DNA of 64,000 nucleotides, from NCBI RefSeq assembly GCF_037126265.1, contig NZ_JAYLLN010000003.1, forward strand, positions 107,260-171,259, read 5' to 3'. The notes under the pieces are model-generated. The model was given only the letters and a program-made list of their open reading frames with translations. It was not told the DNA's origin and made no database searches. Positions 27,029 to 35,660 of this stretch are shown piece after piece. This DNA is from Sphingobacterium tenebrionis (GTDB lineage: Bacteria; Bacteroidota; Bacteroidia; Sphingobacteriales; Sphingobacteriaceae). A program made the position numbers and the translations under genes. Every line of letters starts with the position of its first letter. Position 1 is the first letter of the stretch.

Positions 27029-28195
27029 ATGAAAAGAAATATAGCTAACCTCTTCCTGGGTGGCGCGCTGATAGGCCTGATGTCCTGTCAGCAACCACAG
27101 AAGCAAACTGCCGAAAACCCATCCGACACGTTACATACTATCCTTGATTCAGCATCCTTTGGTTCGAAGGTAGCTGGTAAAGATGTAAAGTTATACACCC
27201 TGAAAAATGCTTCGGGTTCTACGGCTTATCTGACCAATTTTGGCGCTCGTTTGGTAGGACTTATGGTTCCGGACAAGCATGGTACCTTAACCGATGTTGT
27301 GCTTGGTTTTGATAAGGCAAGTAGTTATAATAACCCTGCCGAACCCTATTTTGGGCCGATCGTAGGTCCATTTGGAAACCGAATCGCCAAAGGGAAGTTT
27401 ACCCTGGATGGAGAGACCTTCACTACACCGACAAATAATGGCCCGAATACCTTACATGGCGGAAAAAAAGGCCTGCACTTTGCCAATTGGGAAGTAAAGG
27501 AAGCCAATGCTAAAATGGTCACCTTTACCTATACCCTTCCTGATAGACACGAAGGTTTCCCCGGGAATATTAGCATGGAGGTAACATACAGCTGGAGTGA
27601 TAACAATGAATTGACAATTCATTATCAAGCGACCTCGGATAAGAAAACAGTGATCAATCTAACCAATCATGCTTACTTTAATTTGAATGGGGAGGGTAGC
27701 GGTACCATCCTGGACCATCAATTGAAGGTCTTTGCGGATAAATATACGCCTGTAGATAGTACTTTGATCCCAACCGGAGAATTGGCCCCTGTGAAAGGAA
27801 CGCCATTTGATTTTACGGTTAGCAAAACCATCGGAAAGGATATCGAACAGGACAATCAACAGTTGAAGTTCGGGAAGGGATATGACCATAATTTTGTGTT
27901 GAATGAGACCAAGGTCGATGGGCTTAACCACGCAGTAACCCTAACTGGTGATAGAACAGGAATTGTCATGGAGATCTATACCCAAGAGCCCGGCATACAG
28001 TTCTATTCCGGAAATTTCATGGGCAATAAGGTGACCTTGAAAAACGGAAAAACGGATAGCTTCCGTACAGGACTATGTTTAGAACCACAGCATTTTCCTG
28101 ACTCACCGAACCAACCTAATTTCCCTTCCACCGTTCTAAACCCTGGAGATACCTATTCTACCAAATCAATCTATAAATTCAGTACAACCAAATAG
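27029..28195 (+). CDS. galM: aldose 1-epimerase (galactose mutarotase), exported lipoprotein
   Basis: The 388-residue enzyme interconverts the alpha and beta anomers of galactose. It has a lipoprotein signal peptide (ANLFLGGALIGLMSC, lipid Cys 20), so it works outside the inner membrane, probably in the periplasm. Family motifs present are FGNRIAKGKFTLDG, LHGGKKGLH, the catalytic His 214 in NLTNHAYFNL, and the catalytic Glu in CLEPQHFPDSPN. The ATG at 27029 is chosen because the signal peptide starts there; the frame stays open upstream only as an overlap inside galK. The gap to the transporter is one base. Confidence 0.94.
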   Translation: MKRNIANLFLGGALIGLMSCQQPQKQTAENPSDTLHTILDSASFGSKVAGKDVKLYTLKNASGSTAYLTNFGARLVGLMVPDKHGTLTDVVLGFDKASSYNNPAEPYFGPIVGPFGNRIAKGKFTLDGETFTTPTNNGPNTLHGGKKGLHFANWEVKEANAKMVTFTYTLPDRHEGFPGNISMEVTYSWSDNNELTIHYQATSDKKTVINLTNHAYFNLNGEGSGTILDHQLKVFADKYTPVDSTLIPTGELAPVKGTPFDFTVSKTIGKDIEQDNQQLKFGKGYDHNFVLNETKVDGLNHAVTLTGDRTGIVMEIYTQEPGIQFYSGNFMGNKVTLKNGKTDSFRTGLCLEPQHFPDSPNQPNFPSTVLNPGDTYSTKSIYKFSTTK

Positions 28196-28196
28196 T

Positions 28197-29855
28197 ATGG
28201 AAACCAAAGACTATATCGTATTCCTCTGTTATTTTGTCATCGTTGCAGGATACGGACTTTACATTTATTACAAAAAGAAATCAGCCTCTGGTGATTCAAA
28301 GGATTATTTTTTAGCCGAGGGTTCATTGACCTGGTGGGCAATCGGGGCTTCCCTGATCGCGTCGAATATTTCTGCAGAGCAGTTCATCGGTATGAGCGGT
28401 TCCGGTTTCAAGATCGGACTGGCCATAGCGACCTATGAATGGATGGCAGCAGCTACCTTGATCGTTGTAGCAGTATTCTTCTTGCCGGTATACCTCAAGA
28501 ACAAGATATTTACCATGCCGCAGTTCCTCAATGTCCGGTACAATGGTACTGTTTCCATGATCATGGCGGTTTTTTGGTTATTATTGTACATTGTGGTGAA
28601 CTTGACCTCCATATTATTCTTAGGGGCATTGGCCGTTTCTTCCATCTCCGGATTGGATTTCCAGATGTGTATGATTGGCCTTGCTGTTTTTGCCATTATC
28701 ATTACATTGGGCGGAATGAAGGTAATCGGTTATACGGATGTGATACAGGTTTTCTTCCTGATCCTTGGTGGTTTGGCAACAACCTATCTCGCCTTGGATC
28801 TTGTGTCTACCCACTTTGGCGGTAACGGCATCCTGGATGGATTCAACCTTGTCCATGAAAAGGCAAATGATCATTTCCATATGATCCTGGAGCCGGACAA
28901 TCCAAATTATATCGATCTACCGGGTTTGAGCGTGTTGATCGGGGGTATGTGGGTCATCAACCTAAGTTATTGGGGCTGTAACCAATATATAACTCAGCGT
29001 GCACTTGGCGCTGATCTTGGAACGGCCAGAAATGGCCTTCTGTTCGCTGCGGTACTTAAATTATTAATGCCATTGATCGTCGTGTTGCCAGGTATTGCAG
29101 CTTATGTTCTTTACCAGGATGGTAAATTCCAACAGGAGATGTTGGCAGGTGGAGAATTGAACCCTGACCGCGCCTATCCCGTACTGTTGAGCTTATTGCC
29201 TACAGGATTGAAAGGATTGTCTTTTGCTGCACTTACTGCTGCGGTGGTCGCATCTTTGGCAGGTAAGGCCAATTCCGTAGCTACGATATTTTCGCTGGAT
29301 ATCTATCAGAAGATTTTCGATAAAAATGCATCTGAAAGGAAATTGGTGAACGTGGGTAAAATTACCATTGTGGTTTCCATGGTCTTAGCGATCATCATTG
29401 CACCACACTTGGGAATCGATAAAAAAGGCGGTTTCCAATATATTCAGGAGTATACCGGATTTGTGTCACCAGGAATTTTTGCGATGTTCCTTTTAGGGTT
29501 TTTCTGGAAGAAAACAACCTCCAATGCTGCCCTATTCGCTACCATTGGTGGTTTTTTGATGTCCATCGTATTGAAATTCCTTCCGAAGTTCATGGATCTT
29601 TCATTCCTGGCATCCACAGGATTCTCTGTACCCTTGAACGGAGTATATGAGATTCCATTTATCGATCGTGTAGGATTTGTGTTTATTTTCTGTTTGATCG
29701 GGATGTATTTTATCTCTTTATTTGATAATAAGAGAGGCATCGTGCCGAAAGGACTCGAGGTGGATTCTACCATGTTCAAAACCAAAACGGGTTTTGCTGT
29801 TGGGGCTTTGATCGTGTTGGGTATTACTGCTGCATTGTACACTGTTTTCTGGTAA
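28197..29855 (+). CDS. SGLT-type sodium/sugar symporter
   Basis: This sodium:solute symporter has 552 residues and about 14 transmembrane helices, and resembles Vibrio SglT and human SGLT. Signature stretches are ASLIASNISAEQFIGMSGSG in the first core helices, WGCNQYITQRALGA, and the late GFFWKKTTSNAAL. As the last gene of the GH43-galT-galK-galM operon it is very probably the galactose importer. A weak AT-rich hairpin (CAATAAA 29863-29869, TTTATTG 29879-29885) follows the stop and may end the transcript. Confidence 0.92.
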   Translation: METKDYIVFLCYFVIVAGYGLYIYYKKKSASGDSKDYFLAEGSLTWWAIGASLIASNISAEQFIGMSGSGFKIGLAIATYEWMAAATLIVVAVFFLPVYLKNKIFTMPQFLNVRYNGTVSMIMAVFWLLLYIVVNLTSILFLGALAVSSISGLDFQMCMIGLAVFAIIITLGGMKVIGYTDVIQVFFLILGGLATTYLALDLVSTHFGGNGILDGFNLVHEKANDHFHMILEPDNPNYIDLPGLSVLIGGMWVINLSYWGCNQYITQRALGADLGTARNGLLFAAVLKLLMPLIVVLPGIAAYVLYQDGKFQQEMLAGGELNPDRAYPVLLSLLPTGLKGLSFAALTAAVVASLAGKANSVATIFSLDIYQKIFDKNASERKLVNVGKITIVVSMVLAIIIAPHLGIDKKGGFQYIQEYTGFVSPGIFAMFLLGFFWKKTTSNAALFATIGGFLMSIVLKFLPKFMDLSFLASTGFSVPLNGVYEIPFIDRVGFVFIFCLIGMYFISLFDNKRGIVPKGLEVDSTMFKTKTGFAVGALIVLGITAALYTVFW

Positions 29856-30250
29856 GTGCTGTCAATAAATGGAATTTTTTTATTGCTGTTTTAAGAGCTG
29901 GGACCATGATCGATGATTGGGAAAAGGGCATGCCATTTGACTGACCGACCTATTTTATATCTTTGCCTGGAGAGGAAAATTGTTAGGATCGATTTTTTGG
30001 TCAAAACATTGACTGAATTTTAATCGTTGCACTCGATGGAAAGAACGTACTGAGATAAAAGATTACCTACGGATTAGTGACATAGGCTGGTTGTTTATTT
30101 AAGGATTTCCCTGTTCTGTTCGATCAGAACAGGATGTCCATGTCCGTGCTGCTACTCGGTTTAATATCATTTAATTTTCGCTCCAGGTCTAAAACTTCCT
30201 AAATTTAACAATTCGAGGGAAGATTTTATTTCTAATCTTTAAATTGAAAT
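29856..30250. other. intergenic region after the galactose operon
   Basis: No protein gene was found. It contains the weak hairpin just after the symporter gene and a much stronger perfect inverted repeat at 30110-30133, listed separately. Otherwise it is AT-rich sequence leading to two very small plus-strand genes. Confidence 0.35.
30110..30133. repeat. perfect 9-bp inverted repeat
   Basis: CCTGTTCTG (30110-30118) and CAGAACAGG (30125-30133) flank the 6-base loop TTCGAT. No T-run follows, so it is not a typical terminator. It could be a regulator-binding site for the genes at 30251 and 30396, or an RNA stem at the end of the galactose transcript. Confidence 0.5.
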
Positions 30251-30358
30251 ATGAATAGAAAAGCTGGCATCACCTTATTATTGATAATTGCCCTATTGGT
30301 GTTGATATTCATTGTGGGTTTTAATTTTGGCTATAAACTAATGTCCATACTAAGGTAA
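30251..30358 (+). CDS. 35-residue single-pass membrane microprotein
   Basis: The frame encodes MNRKAGITLLLIIALLVLIF, then IVGFNFGYKLMSILR: a positively charged N-terminus, one clear transmembrane helix (about 7-26) and a short basic tail. The composition is what a true single-pass peptide would show, and a second gene of the same type follows 37 bases downstream. No family is recognised. Confidence 0.5.
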   Translation: MNRKAGITLLLIIALLVLIFIVGFNFGYKLMSILR

Positions 30359-30395
30359 TGGGTCCCGATAACATATAATAGTTAATTTCAGCATT

Positions 30396-30494
30396 ATGGA
30401 TAAGGAGGATAAAATACTAAGGATATGTTTGATCATCGTGTTCATAATGAGCACAATAATCGGTTATTATCTCTATAACAGGTTGTTCAGGTAA
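30396..30494 (+). CDS. 32-residue single-pass membrane microprotein
   Basis: The frame encodes MDKEDKILRICLIIVFIMST, then IIGYYLYNRLFR: a charged head, one transmembrane helix (about 9-27) and a basic tail ending in LFR, like the ILR end of the preceding peptide. A purine-rich stretch is not evident upstream, as is usual in this phylum. It is probably cotranscribed with 30251-30358. Function is unknown. Confidence 0.5.
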   Translation: MDKEDKILRICLIIVFIMSTIIGYYLYNRLFR

Positions 30495-30518
30495 TTTCCT
30501 GTATTTGGATTAACAAAA

Positions 30519-30689
30519 TTATGGAGTGGGCATCCTGATCTTCAATAATAATTTTTTCTTTTCTTTAGGATCTTCCTTTAGGGTCTTTTTTATAAAATTC
30601 TCGGCTTCTTGCAGTGAATAGTTCTCTTTAAACCAGAGGGCATGTCTGAAAATAAACGCGGTGAGGTCAAAATTTGATTTCGTTTCCAT
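30519..30689 (-). CDS. 56-residue hypothetical protein
   Basis: The minus-strand frame begins METKSNFDLTAFIFRHALWF and continues KENYSLQEAENFIKKTLKED with a Lys-rich end. It looks like a small soluble helical protein: amphipathic helices and an aromatic start. It converges on the membrane microproteins, 24 bases from the second. No family is recognised; the assignment rests on composition and a clean ATG-to-stop frame in an otherwise gene-poor stretch. Confidence 0.45.
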   Translation of the reverse strand: METKSNFDLTAFIFRHALWFKENYSLQEAENFIKKTLKEDPKEKKKLLLKIRMPTP

Positions 30690-31413
30690 TTCGTTTTTAT
30701 AAATTGAACACGGTCATTTTGGAACAAGTTCAGTTTTTTTAAATAATACGTACAAATACCACTTATAATAGCATATCCTAAATAACGCCGCCTCTCGAGG
30801 AAACGTCTAATTCCAATTGGACATTTGCCCCTTGGAAAGTAATCTATCCGATTTTTTTGATGATATGAGCCCCTGAGGATATAAAGTGACCTACTTCATT
30901 TACAGAAGCATAGAACTTTATTGGTTTGAATTGGAACCAGACCTCCCATTTGGAAATGGGTACCTCTACCAAAGAACAAAATCAAAGGAAGGGTTAATAG
31001 GATATCCAACGATGAATCTTACTTTTCCGATGATCAAAAAATATCCAGATCAATAAATGGTAATCCTAAGGGGCAGGATATCCATATATGGATAATACTA
31101 ACCGTTCTCGATTTCAATATTAAGAATAGAAGAGATCTGGTTAAAATAGAGAAAGTTTGGAAATCGTAAATACGAAATTTGGCTACAAAAATATTTTCCT
31201 TTGTTCAAACAGGGGTGTTCTATAATATAAAATGATAAATTTGATTTGGTTACAAACATTACAATTTACTTTCAATCAAACCCACCATCATTTGAAGGTG
31301 GGTTTATTTTTTGTCCGTTTCCATTAAGTAACGATTTGTAGGTCATCTTCGACAAAAAAGGGTCTTATTTGTCAAAAGGTTCAGCAGCTTGACAGATCTG
31401 GATCTTATATCAA
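30690..31413. other. intergenic region, AT-rich
   Basis: No gene was found. A 7-bp inverted repeat with a 2-base centre (CCCATTT/AAATGGG, 30945-30960) and the strong terminator at 31278-31312 are the only structured elements seen. TAAATTTG at 31236-31243 could be a promoter box for a very short transcript ending at that terminator, but there is no -33 partner at normal spacing. Confidence 0.35.
31278..31312 (+). terminator. strong intrinsic terminator
   Basis: The stem AAACCCACC (31278-31286) pairs with GGTGGGTTT (31297-31305); the loop is 10 bases and a T-rich tail (ATTTTTTG) follows. On the plus strand it ends no visible gene. On the minus strand the A-rich flank could let it serve the sigma factor gene ending at 31414. 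Confidence 0.65.
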
Positions 31414-31923
31414 TTATGCTTTTAAATCACCATAGCTCGAGAGGTTCTTTTTTAGTAGTTTCCTTGCGGTACGGATCCGGGTTTTTACAGTCCCTTCAGG
31501 CACATTCAGATGTTCGGCTATCTCATAATACCTAAATCCTTCAAAATGCATGAGGAAAGGAGTAAGGAACTTTTCTGGGACCGTTTCCATAACCTTTTGA
31601 AAATCCTCCATGAAGAATCTGTTTTCACTTTTGTTGTTTGTTAATCTTAGTTCGGGATCATTTTCAGGATTAGCGTTTTTTATAAAATTATTCATTAAAT
31701 TCTGTTTCCTGCAATCGTTCAAAAAACAGCTTCTCATTATTGTATATACCCAGCCTAGAAGATTAGATCCTTTTGAATAATTTTTATGATATCTCAGGAC
31801 CCTCATCAGGGTGTGCTGCAAAAGATCTTGAGCATCAGTTTCATCCTTGGTAAACCTTTTGGCGTACTGCAATAGAGTCTGCGAATGAACCAGCACTTCT
31901 TTTATTATAAAATCATTGTTCAT
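31414..31923 (-). CDS. ECF-type RNA polymerase sigma factor
   Basis: This group IV sigma factor has 169 residues. Region 2 is at about 20-85 (DETDAQDLLQHTLMRVLRYH; LLGWVYTIMRSCFLNDCRKQ), and region 4 is at about 110-160 (LMHFEGFRYYEIAEHLNVPEGTVKTRIRTARKLL). No FecR-type or other anti-sigma gene is adjacent, and no SusC/TonB receptor is nearby. The control partner must therefore be elsewhere or absent. The ATG at 31923 fits the usual N-terminus; the open frame extends further upstream without sigma character. Confidence 0.88.
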   Translation of the reverse strand: MNNDFIIKEVLVHSQTLLQYAKRFTKDETDAQDLLQHTLMRVLRYHKNYSKGSNLLGWVYTIMRSCFLNDCRKQNLMNNFIKNANPENDPELRLTNNKSENRFFMEDFQKVMETVPEKFLTPFLMHFEGFRYYEIAEHLNVPEGTVKTRIRTARKLLKKNLSSYGDLKA

Positions 31924-32635
31924 GGTTAAAACTATTTTGTAAAAAACTGTTATATCCTGAATGACAATTCGAACTGTTGGGTAGTATTGATAAGACTGGA
32001 TATCAAACCTCGCGTTAAAATAACCAGTCTTATCAAACAAAAGGTTGTATATCAGATGTAAATCAAATCGAATGCCAAATAAGGGTCTTCTTCTCGTGCT
32101 TAATACGTGATTATTCTGGTTTTATCCAGGGCCTAACGGGTTTTTTACCTATGGGACTGGTTAGTATTTGTTAGTACACTGCACCCTCCGACACTAAAAT
32201 TAATCCTGTCGCATCATGTTGTACATTATCCATTCTTTTATCGGTATGTAGCCGACTATCTTTTTCCATATCCTTATTTTTTTCTTTTTTAATCCCCGAA
32301 GAAAACATTTTTTTAAAGCTGGTCCCGTAAGGTAAAACAGGTTCTACAAGAAATGATAGGGGAAGTGTTTCTTGCAATCTAACAATAAGGTTATTTATCA
32401 GATGCCAAGGTATATGGTCCAGATATTTGAAACTCCATCATGCTTCGGAATACACCGTAATAAGGGCATGCATGATTTTTGGGGACCTGTTTATATTTGT
32501 CCCTCCCCCACCATTCCACAAAAGTGTCAACCTAGAATGGAAATTTCCAAAACCTATTGTTCGGATAACTGTTATAGAAGGATGAGGTGTTCCTTATCCA
32601 GGAATACTCTTGATTTGAACCATCGATTCGAACCC
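31924..32635. other. divergent intergenic region between sigma factor and BCCT transporter
   Basis: This region should hold the promoters of both divergent genes. A minus-strand frame at 32171-32377 (68 residues, Lys/Asp-rich) is possible but unsupported. The frame of the BCCT gene is open back to 32372, but that part (Cys/Pro/His-rich, no membrane segment) is unlike any transporter N-terminus. No riboswitch or clear hairpin was recognised. Confidence 0.3.
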
Positions 32636-34651
32636 ATGTCAAAATCTAGAAAAATCAATTCATCACTTAATAGCGGAGTCACTCTACCAAGTTTGATCTT
32701 TATCCTTGCCGTGTGTTTGGCTTCAGCGATATTCCCAGGGAGGGTTAGCACGGTCCTGGATGTGGTAAAGAACTTTATTTTCGTGAACCTGAATTGGGTA
32801 TATGTCTGGGCAGTAACTGTCTTTGTTCTGTTCCTGCTATTCCTGATGTTCAGTAAGTACGGAGATATCAAATTGGGGCGAAACGACAGTTCTCCGGACT
32901 ATTCCTTCTTTTCCTGGATTTCTATGCTCTTCGCAGCCGGTATGGGTATAGGATTGATGTATTTTAGTGTTGCTGAACCTATGCAGCACTATTCCAATGA
33001 GATCTTTGCCAACAGCAGTTATGTCAATAGTGCTAAGAACGCACAACTGTATACTTTTTTCCATTGGGGCATCCACGCCTGGGCGATATATGGCTTGGTA
33101 GGGCTGGCACTTTCCTATTTTGCCTATAGATATAAACTTCCCCTCTCGCTGAGGAGCTGCCTCTATCCGATTCTTAAGGACAGGATACAGGGCCGCTGGG
33201 GGAACACCATCGATGTATTCGCCCTTTGCAGCACCTTTTTTGGAATAACCACCACTCTGGGTTTCGGCGTTGTGCAGATAAATTCTGGTTTGCACATACT
33301 TGGGATAGTTCATGAGACCGGCTTCGTCAATCAGGCTATTATTGTGTTTATCCTGGTCTCGATCGCAGTTTTTTCAGCGACCACCGGAGTGGATAAGGGC
33401 GTAAGGATCCTGAGCAACCTCAATATCGCAGTGGTTATTTTGCTGATGTTGTTCGTTCTTTTTCTTGGACCGACCGTCTATCTGATAGGTAGCTTTACAG
33501 AAGGATTGGGGAACTACATCAATAATTTCTTTAACCTGACCTTCAATACCCATGTTTATGAGGATGCATCCTTACCTTGGTTCTACAATTGGACGATCCT
33601 ATACTGGGCATGGTGGATTTCATGGTCTCCTTTTGTGGGCCTCTTCATTGCGAAGATATCAAAAGGAAGGACTATTAGGGAGTTTATTGCAGCCGTACTG
33701 ATCCTTCCGACCATATTCAATTTTATGTGGATGTCCGTTTTCGGCAACAGTGCCATCTGGCTGGACAGCCATGTTTCTGGAGGTGCTCTGAGCGCATTGG
33801 CAAACGATCCAGATGCCCTGATGTTCAGGTTTCTGGAATATCTACCGTTTACCAAGGTCATTAGTTTTATGGTTATAGCGATCATCATGATATTCTTTGT
33901 GACCTCAGCAGATTCGGGGATGTTCGTCATGAACAGCATTGCTACCAAGAATGCCAAGGTTTCTCCGAAATGGCAGATAGCCGGATGGGGAGTGTTATTA
34001 GCCGTTTTGGCCCTATTCTTATTGAATGCAGGAGGATTGGAAGCCCTACAGAGCATGACCCTGATCACGGCACTTCCCTTCTCGATCATCATTCTAGTCA
34101 TGATAGCCTGCCTTGTAAAGGCCCTGTCGATAGACAAAAAATATTATGAGCAGGAGTTTTCGGTATCTACCGTTCCATGGTCCGGAAAATTATGGAAGGA
34201 CCGGTTAAGGCAGATAGTGAAAGTTGATTCCCAGAATGATATTGATTCCTATATGAGGGATATTGCCGGAAATGCGATACATGAACTCAGTAACGAATTT
34301 ATCAAGAATGGGATCGAGGCTAATATAAATCAGGGCAAAGAGCCAAATTTTATTGAAATCGAGATCCGGTATGATTTGGTGAACAATTTCATCTATGGTG
34401 TACGGAGTGAGACTAAGGATTTTCCGGAATATTTCCAGAAGGAGGAAAACCTCTCGGATATGGAAGATGGGCAAGCCTACTTTCCTCTGGCCTATTTTGG
34501 TGATGCAAGGCAGGGTTATGACGTGAGGTTATTTACCAAGGACGAACTGATCGCAGATATCCTGAAGCATTATGAACGATTCGTGGCCATAATTTCGGAG
34601 GATAAAAATAAGATGTTCATTAGTAGCAATGCAAACAGGAGGATAAGGTAG
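32636..34651 (+). CDS. BCCT-family betaine/choline/carnitine transporter
   Basis: The 671-residue transporter has 12 predicted transmembrane helices (about 15-510) and a long C-terminal cytoplasmic domain (about 515-671), as in E. coli BetT (677 residues). The family signature around helix 8 is present: YWAWWISWSPFVGLFIAKISKGRTIREF. The early stretch FAAGMGIGLMYFSVAEPMQHY is also typical. BCCT proteins import compatible solutes or quaternary amines; a BetT-like tail points to choline or betaine uptake in osmotic adaptation. The start is set at 32636 (MSKSRKINSS) immediately before the first helix. Confidence 0.9.
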   Translation: MSKSRKINSSLNSGVTLPSLIFILAVCLASAIFPGRVSTVLDVVKNFIFVNLNWVYVWAVTVFVLFLLFLMFSKYGDIKLGRNDSSPDYSFFSWISMLFAAGMGIGLMYFSVAEPMQHYSNEIFANSSYVNSAKNAQLYTFFHWGIHAWAIYGLVGLALSYFAYRYKLPLSLRSCLYPILKDRIQGRWGNTIDVFALCSTFFGITTTLGFGVVQINSGLHILGIVHETGFVNQAIIVFILVSIAVFSATTGVDKGVRILSNLNIAVVILLMLFVLFLGPTVYLIGSFTEGLGNYINNFFNLTFNTHVYEDASLPWFYNWTILYWAWWISWSPFVGLFIAKISKGRTIREFIAAVLILPTIFNFMWMSVFGNSAIWLDSHVSGGALSALANDPDALMFRFLEYLPFTKVISFMVIAIIMIFFVTSADSGMFVMNSIATKNAKVSPKWQIAGWGVLLAVLALFLLNAGGLEALQSMTLITALPFSIIILVMIACLVKALSIDKKYYEQEFSVSTVPWSGKLWKDRLRQIVKVDSQNDIDSYMRDIAGNAIHELSNEFIKNGIEANINQGKEPNFIEIEIRYDLVNNFIYGVRSETKDFPEYFQKEENLSDMEDGQAYFPLAYFGDARQGYDVRLFTKDELIADILKHYERFVAIISEDKNKMFISSNANRRIR

Positions 34652-34722
34652 TAGATCAGAATCCCCGCTTTTCATCAGGGACCAGGCTGGAAATAAGGGT
34701 TTAGATTTGGACAGCATTACCG

Positions 34723-35225
34723 TTATTTATCGGTGCTGGGTAGCTCGACATAAAAATTAGCGCCCTTATCAAAATTGTTCTCGTACCATATCTTACCTCC
34801 GTGAGCCTCTACTATCCATCTGCAGATAACCAGGCCCATTCCGAAGGATTCCTCCCCGTCAGTACAGGGGTTACACTTGTTGTACAAATCAAAGATCGTC
34901 CCTGATATTTGTGAAGGGATTCCTGGCCCACTATCCTTACGCTCACTAAGACTTTCGATACCTGTTTGATAGCTGTGTCTTCCATTTGTGCTCCATGTGG
35001 AGCGAATTTTATGACATTGGTTATAAGATTGCTGAATACCCTCCACAGTTGTTCATTTTGGGCCGGGATGAAAATTATATGGTCTGCTTTTAGGATTATT
35101 CTCTGGCCTTTGGCCATCGCTTTTATTTCGAGGATCTTGGTGCAATAACCTAACAGTTCACGGATGTCAAAGGTCTCTGTCGGTAATCCCTCGCCCTTGA
35201 ATTGCTGGTTAAGCAGATTCTCCAT
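34723..35225 (-). pseudogene. truncated, frameshifted histidine kinase remnant
   Basis: The two reading frames together make the C-terminal ATPase half of a histidine kinase. One frame covers the N-box region (LWRVFSNLITNVIKFAPHG through VSVR). After a -1 event near 34934-34937, the other continues with DSGPGIPSQ, FGMGLVICRWIVEAHGGKIWYEN and a proper C-terminus (FYVELPSTDK). Restoring one G in AGG-AT would join GTAAGG to GATAGTGGG and rebuild the G1 box. Sensor and HisKA regions are missing: the frame meets a stop at 35253-35255. This is a decayed kinase, with a sequencing error as the alternative for the shift only. Confidence 0.75.
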
Positions 35226-35342
35226 CAGATTAAAATCAAAAGTCGAGGATGATTAGGATCAATAAACCGTGCTAACATTTAAACATATATAACGCTTCCA
35301 TTTTAACCTCTCGCTTATTTTATCGAGTCAAACCATTCACTA

Positions 35343-35660
35343 TCAATCAAAATCGAAAAATTCGGATAGGAATGATTTTTTCTTTTTTGGATATCTTTGT
35401 TTTCCATAATCATCTCGATGCTGTCCCTGCCAATGATCTTCATCTTTTCTGTAATATTTATCCTCCCTTTGGTCGATGGTTTGGTTTCTGTCAACGGTCT
35501 GTTGCGACTGGGGAAAGTTATTATGGTTTGCAGCATAATCGAGTAGTTTATCCAGTTCACCTTTATCCAGCCAGATTCCTCTGCAATTGGGACAGTAATC
35601 TATTTCCACACGATTCCTTTCTGCGATTAATAAAATTTCATTACAATTTGGACATTTCAT
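35343..35660 (-). CDS. TFIIB-type zinc-ribbon protein
   Basis: The 105-residue protein starts MKCPNCNEILLIAERNRVEI and continues DYCPNCRGIWLDKGELDKLL. Cys 3, 6, 23 and 26 form the four-cysteine zinc ribbon of the zf-TFIIB family. The rest is highly charged (Asp/Gln/Lys-rich, about 45-98) and ends in FLSEFFDFD. The family is widespread in bacteria and its function is not established. The start at 35660 directly precedes the ribbon. Confidence 0.82.
   Translation of the reverse strand: MKCPNCNEILLIAERNRVEIDYCPNCRGIWLDKGELDKLLDYAANHNNFPQSQQTVDRNQTIDQREDKYYRKDEDHWQGQHRDDYGKQRYPKKKKSFLSEFFDFD

Noticed and set aside
32171..32377. 68-residue minus-strand frame upstream of the BCCT gene
   Set aside because: Charged low-complexity composition and no start signal or family; could not be separated from chance.
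32372..32635. Upstream extension of the BCCT reading frame
   Set aside because: The extra 88 codons are Cys/Pro/His-rich and precede a normal transporter N-terminus at 32636.
33583..34137. 184-residue open frame on the minus strand
   Set aside because: Antisense to the BCCT transporter, which is fully supported by its signature motif and membrane segments.
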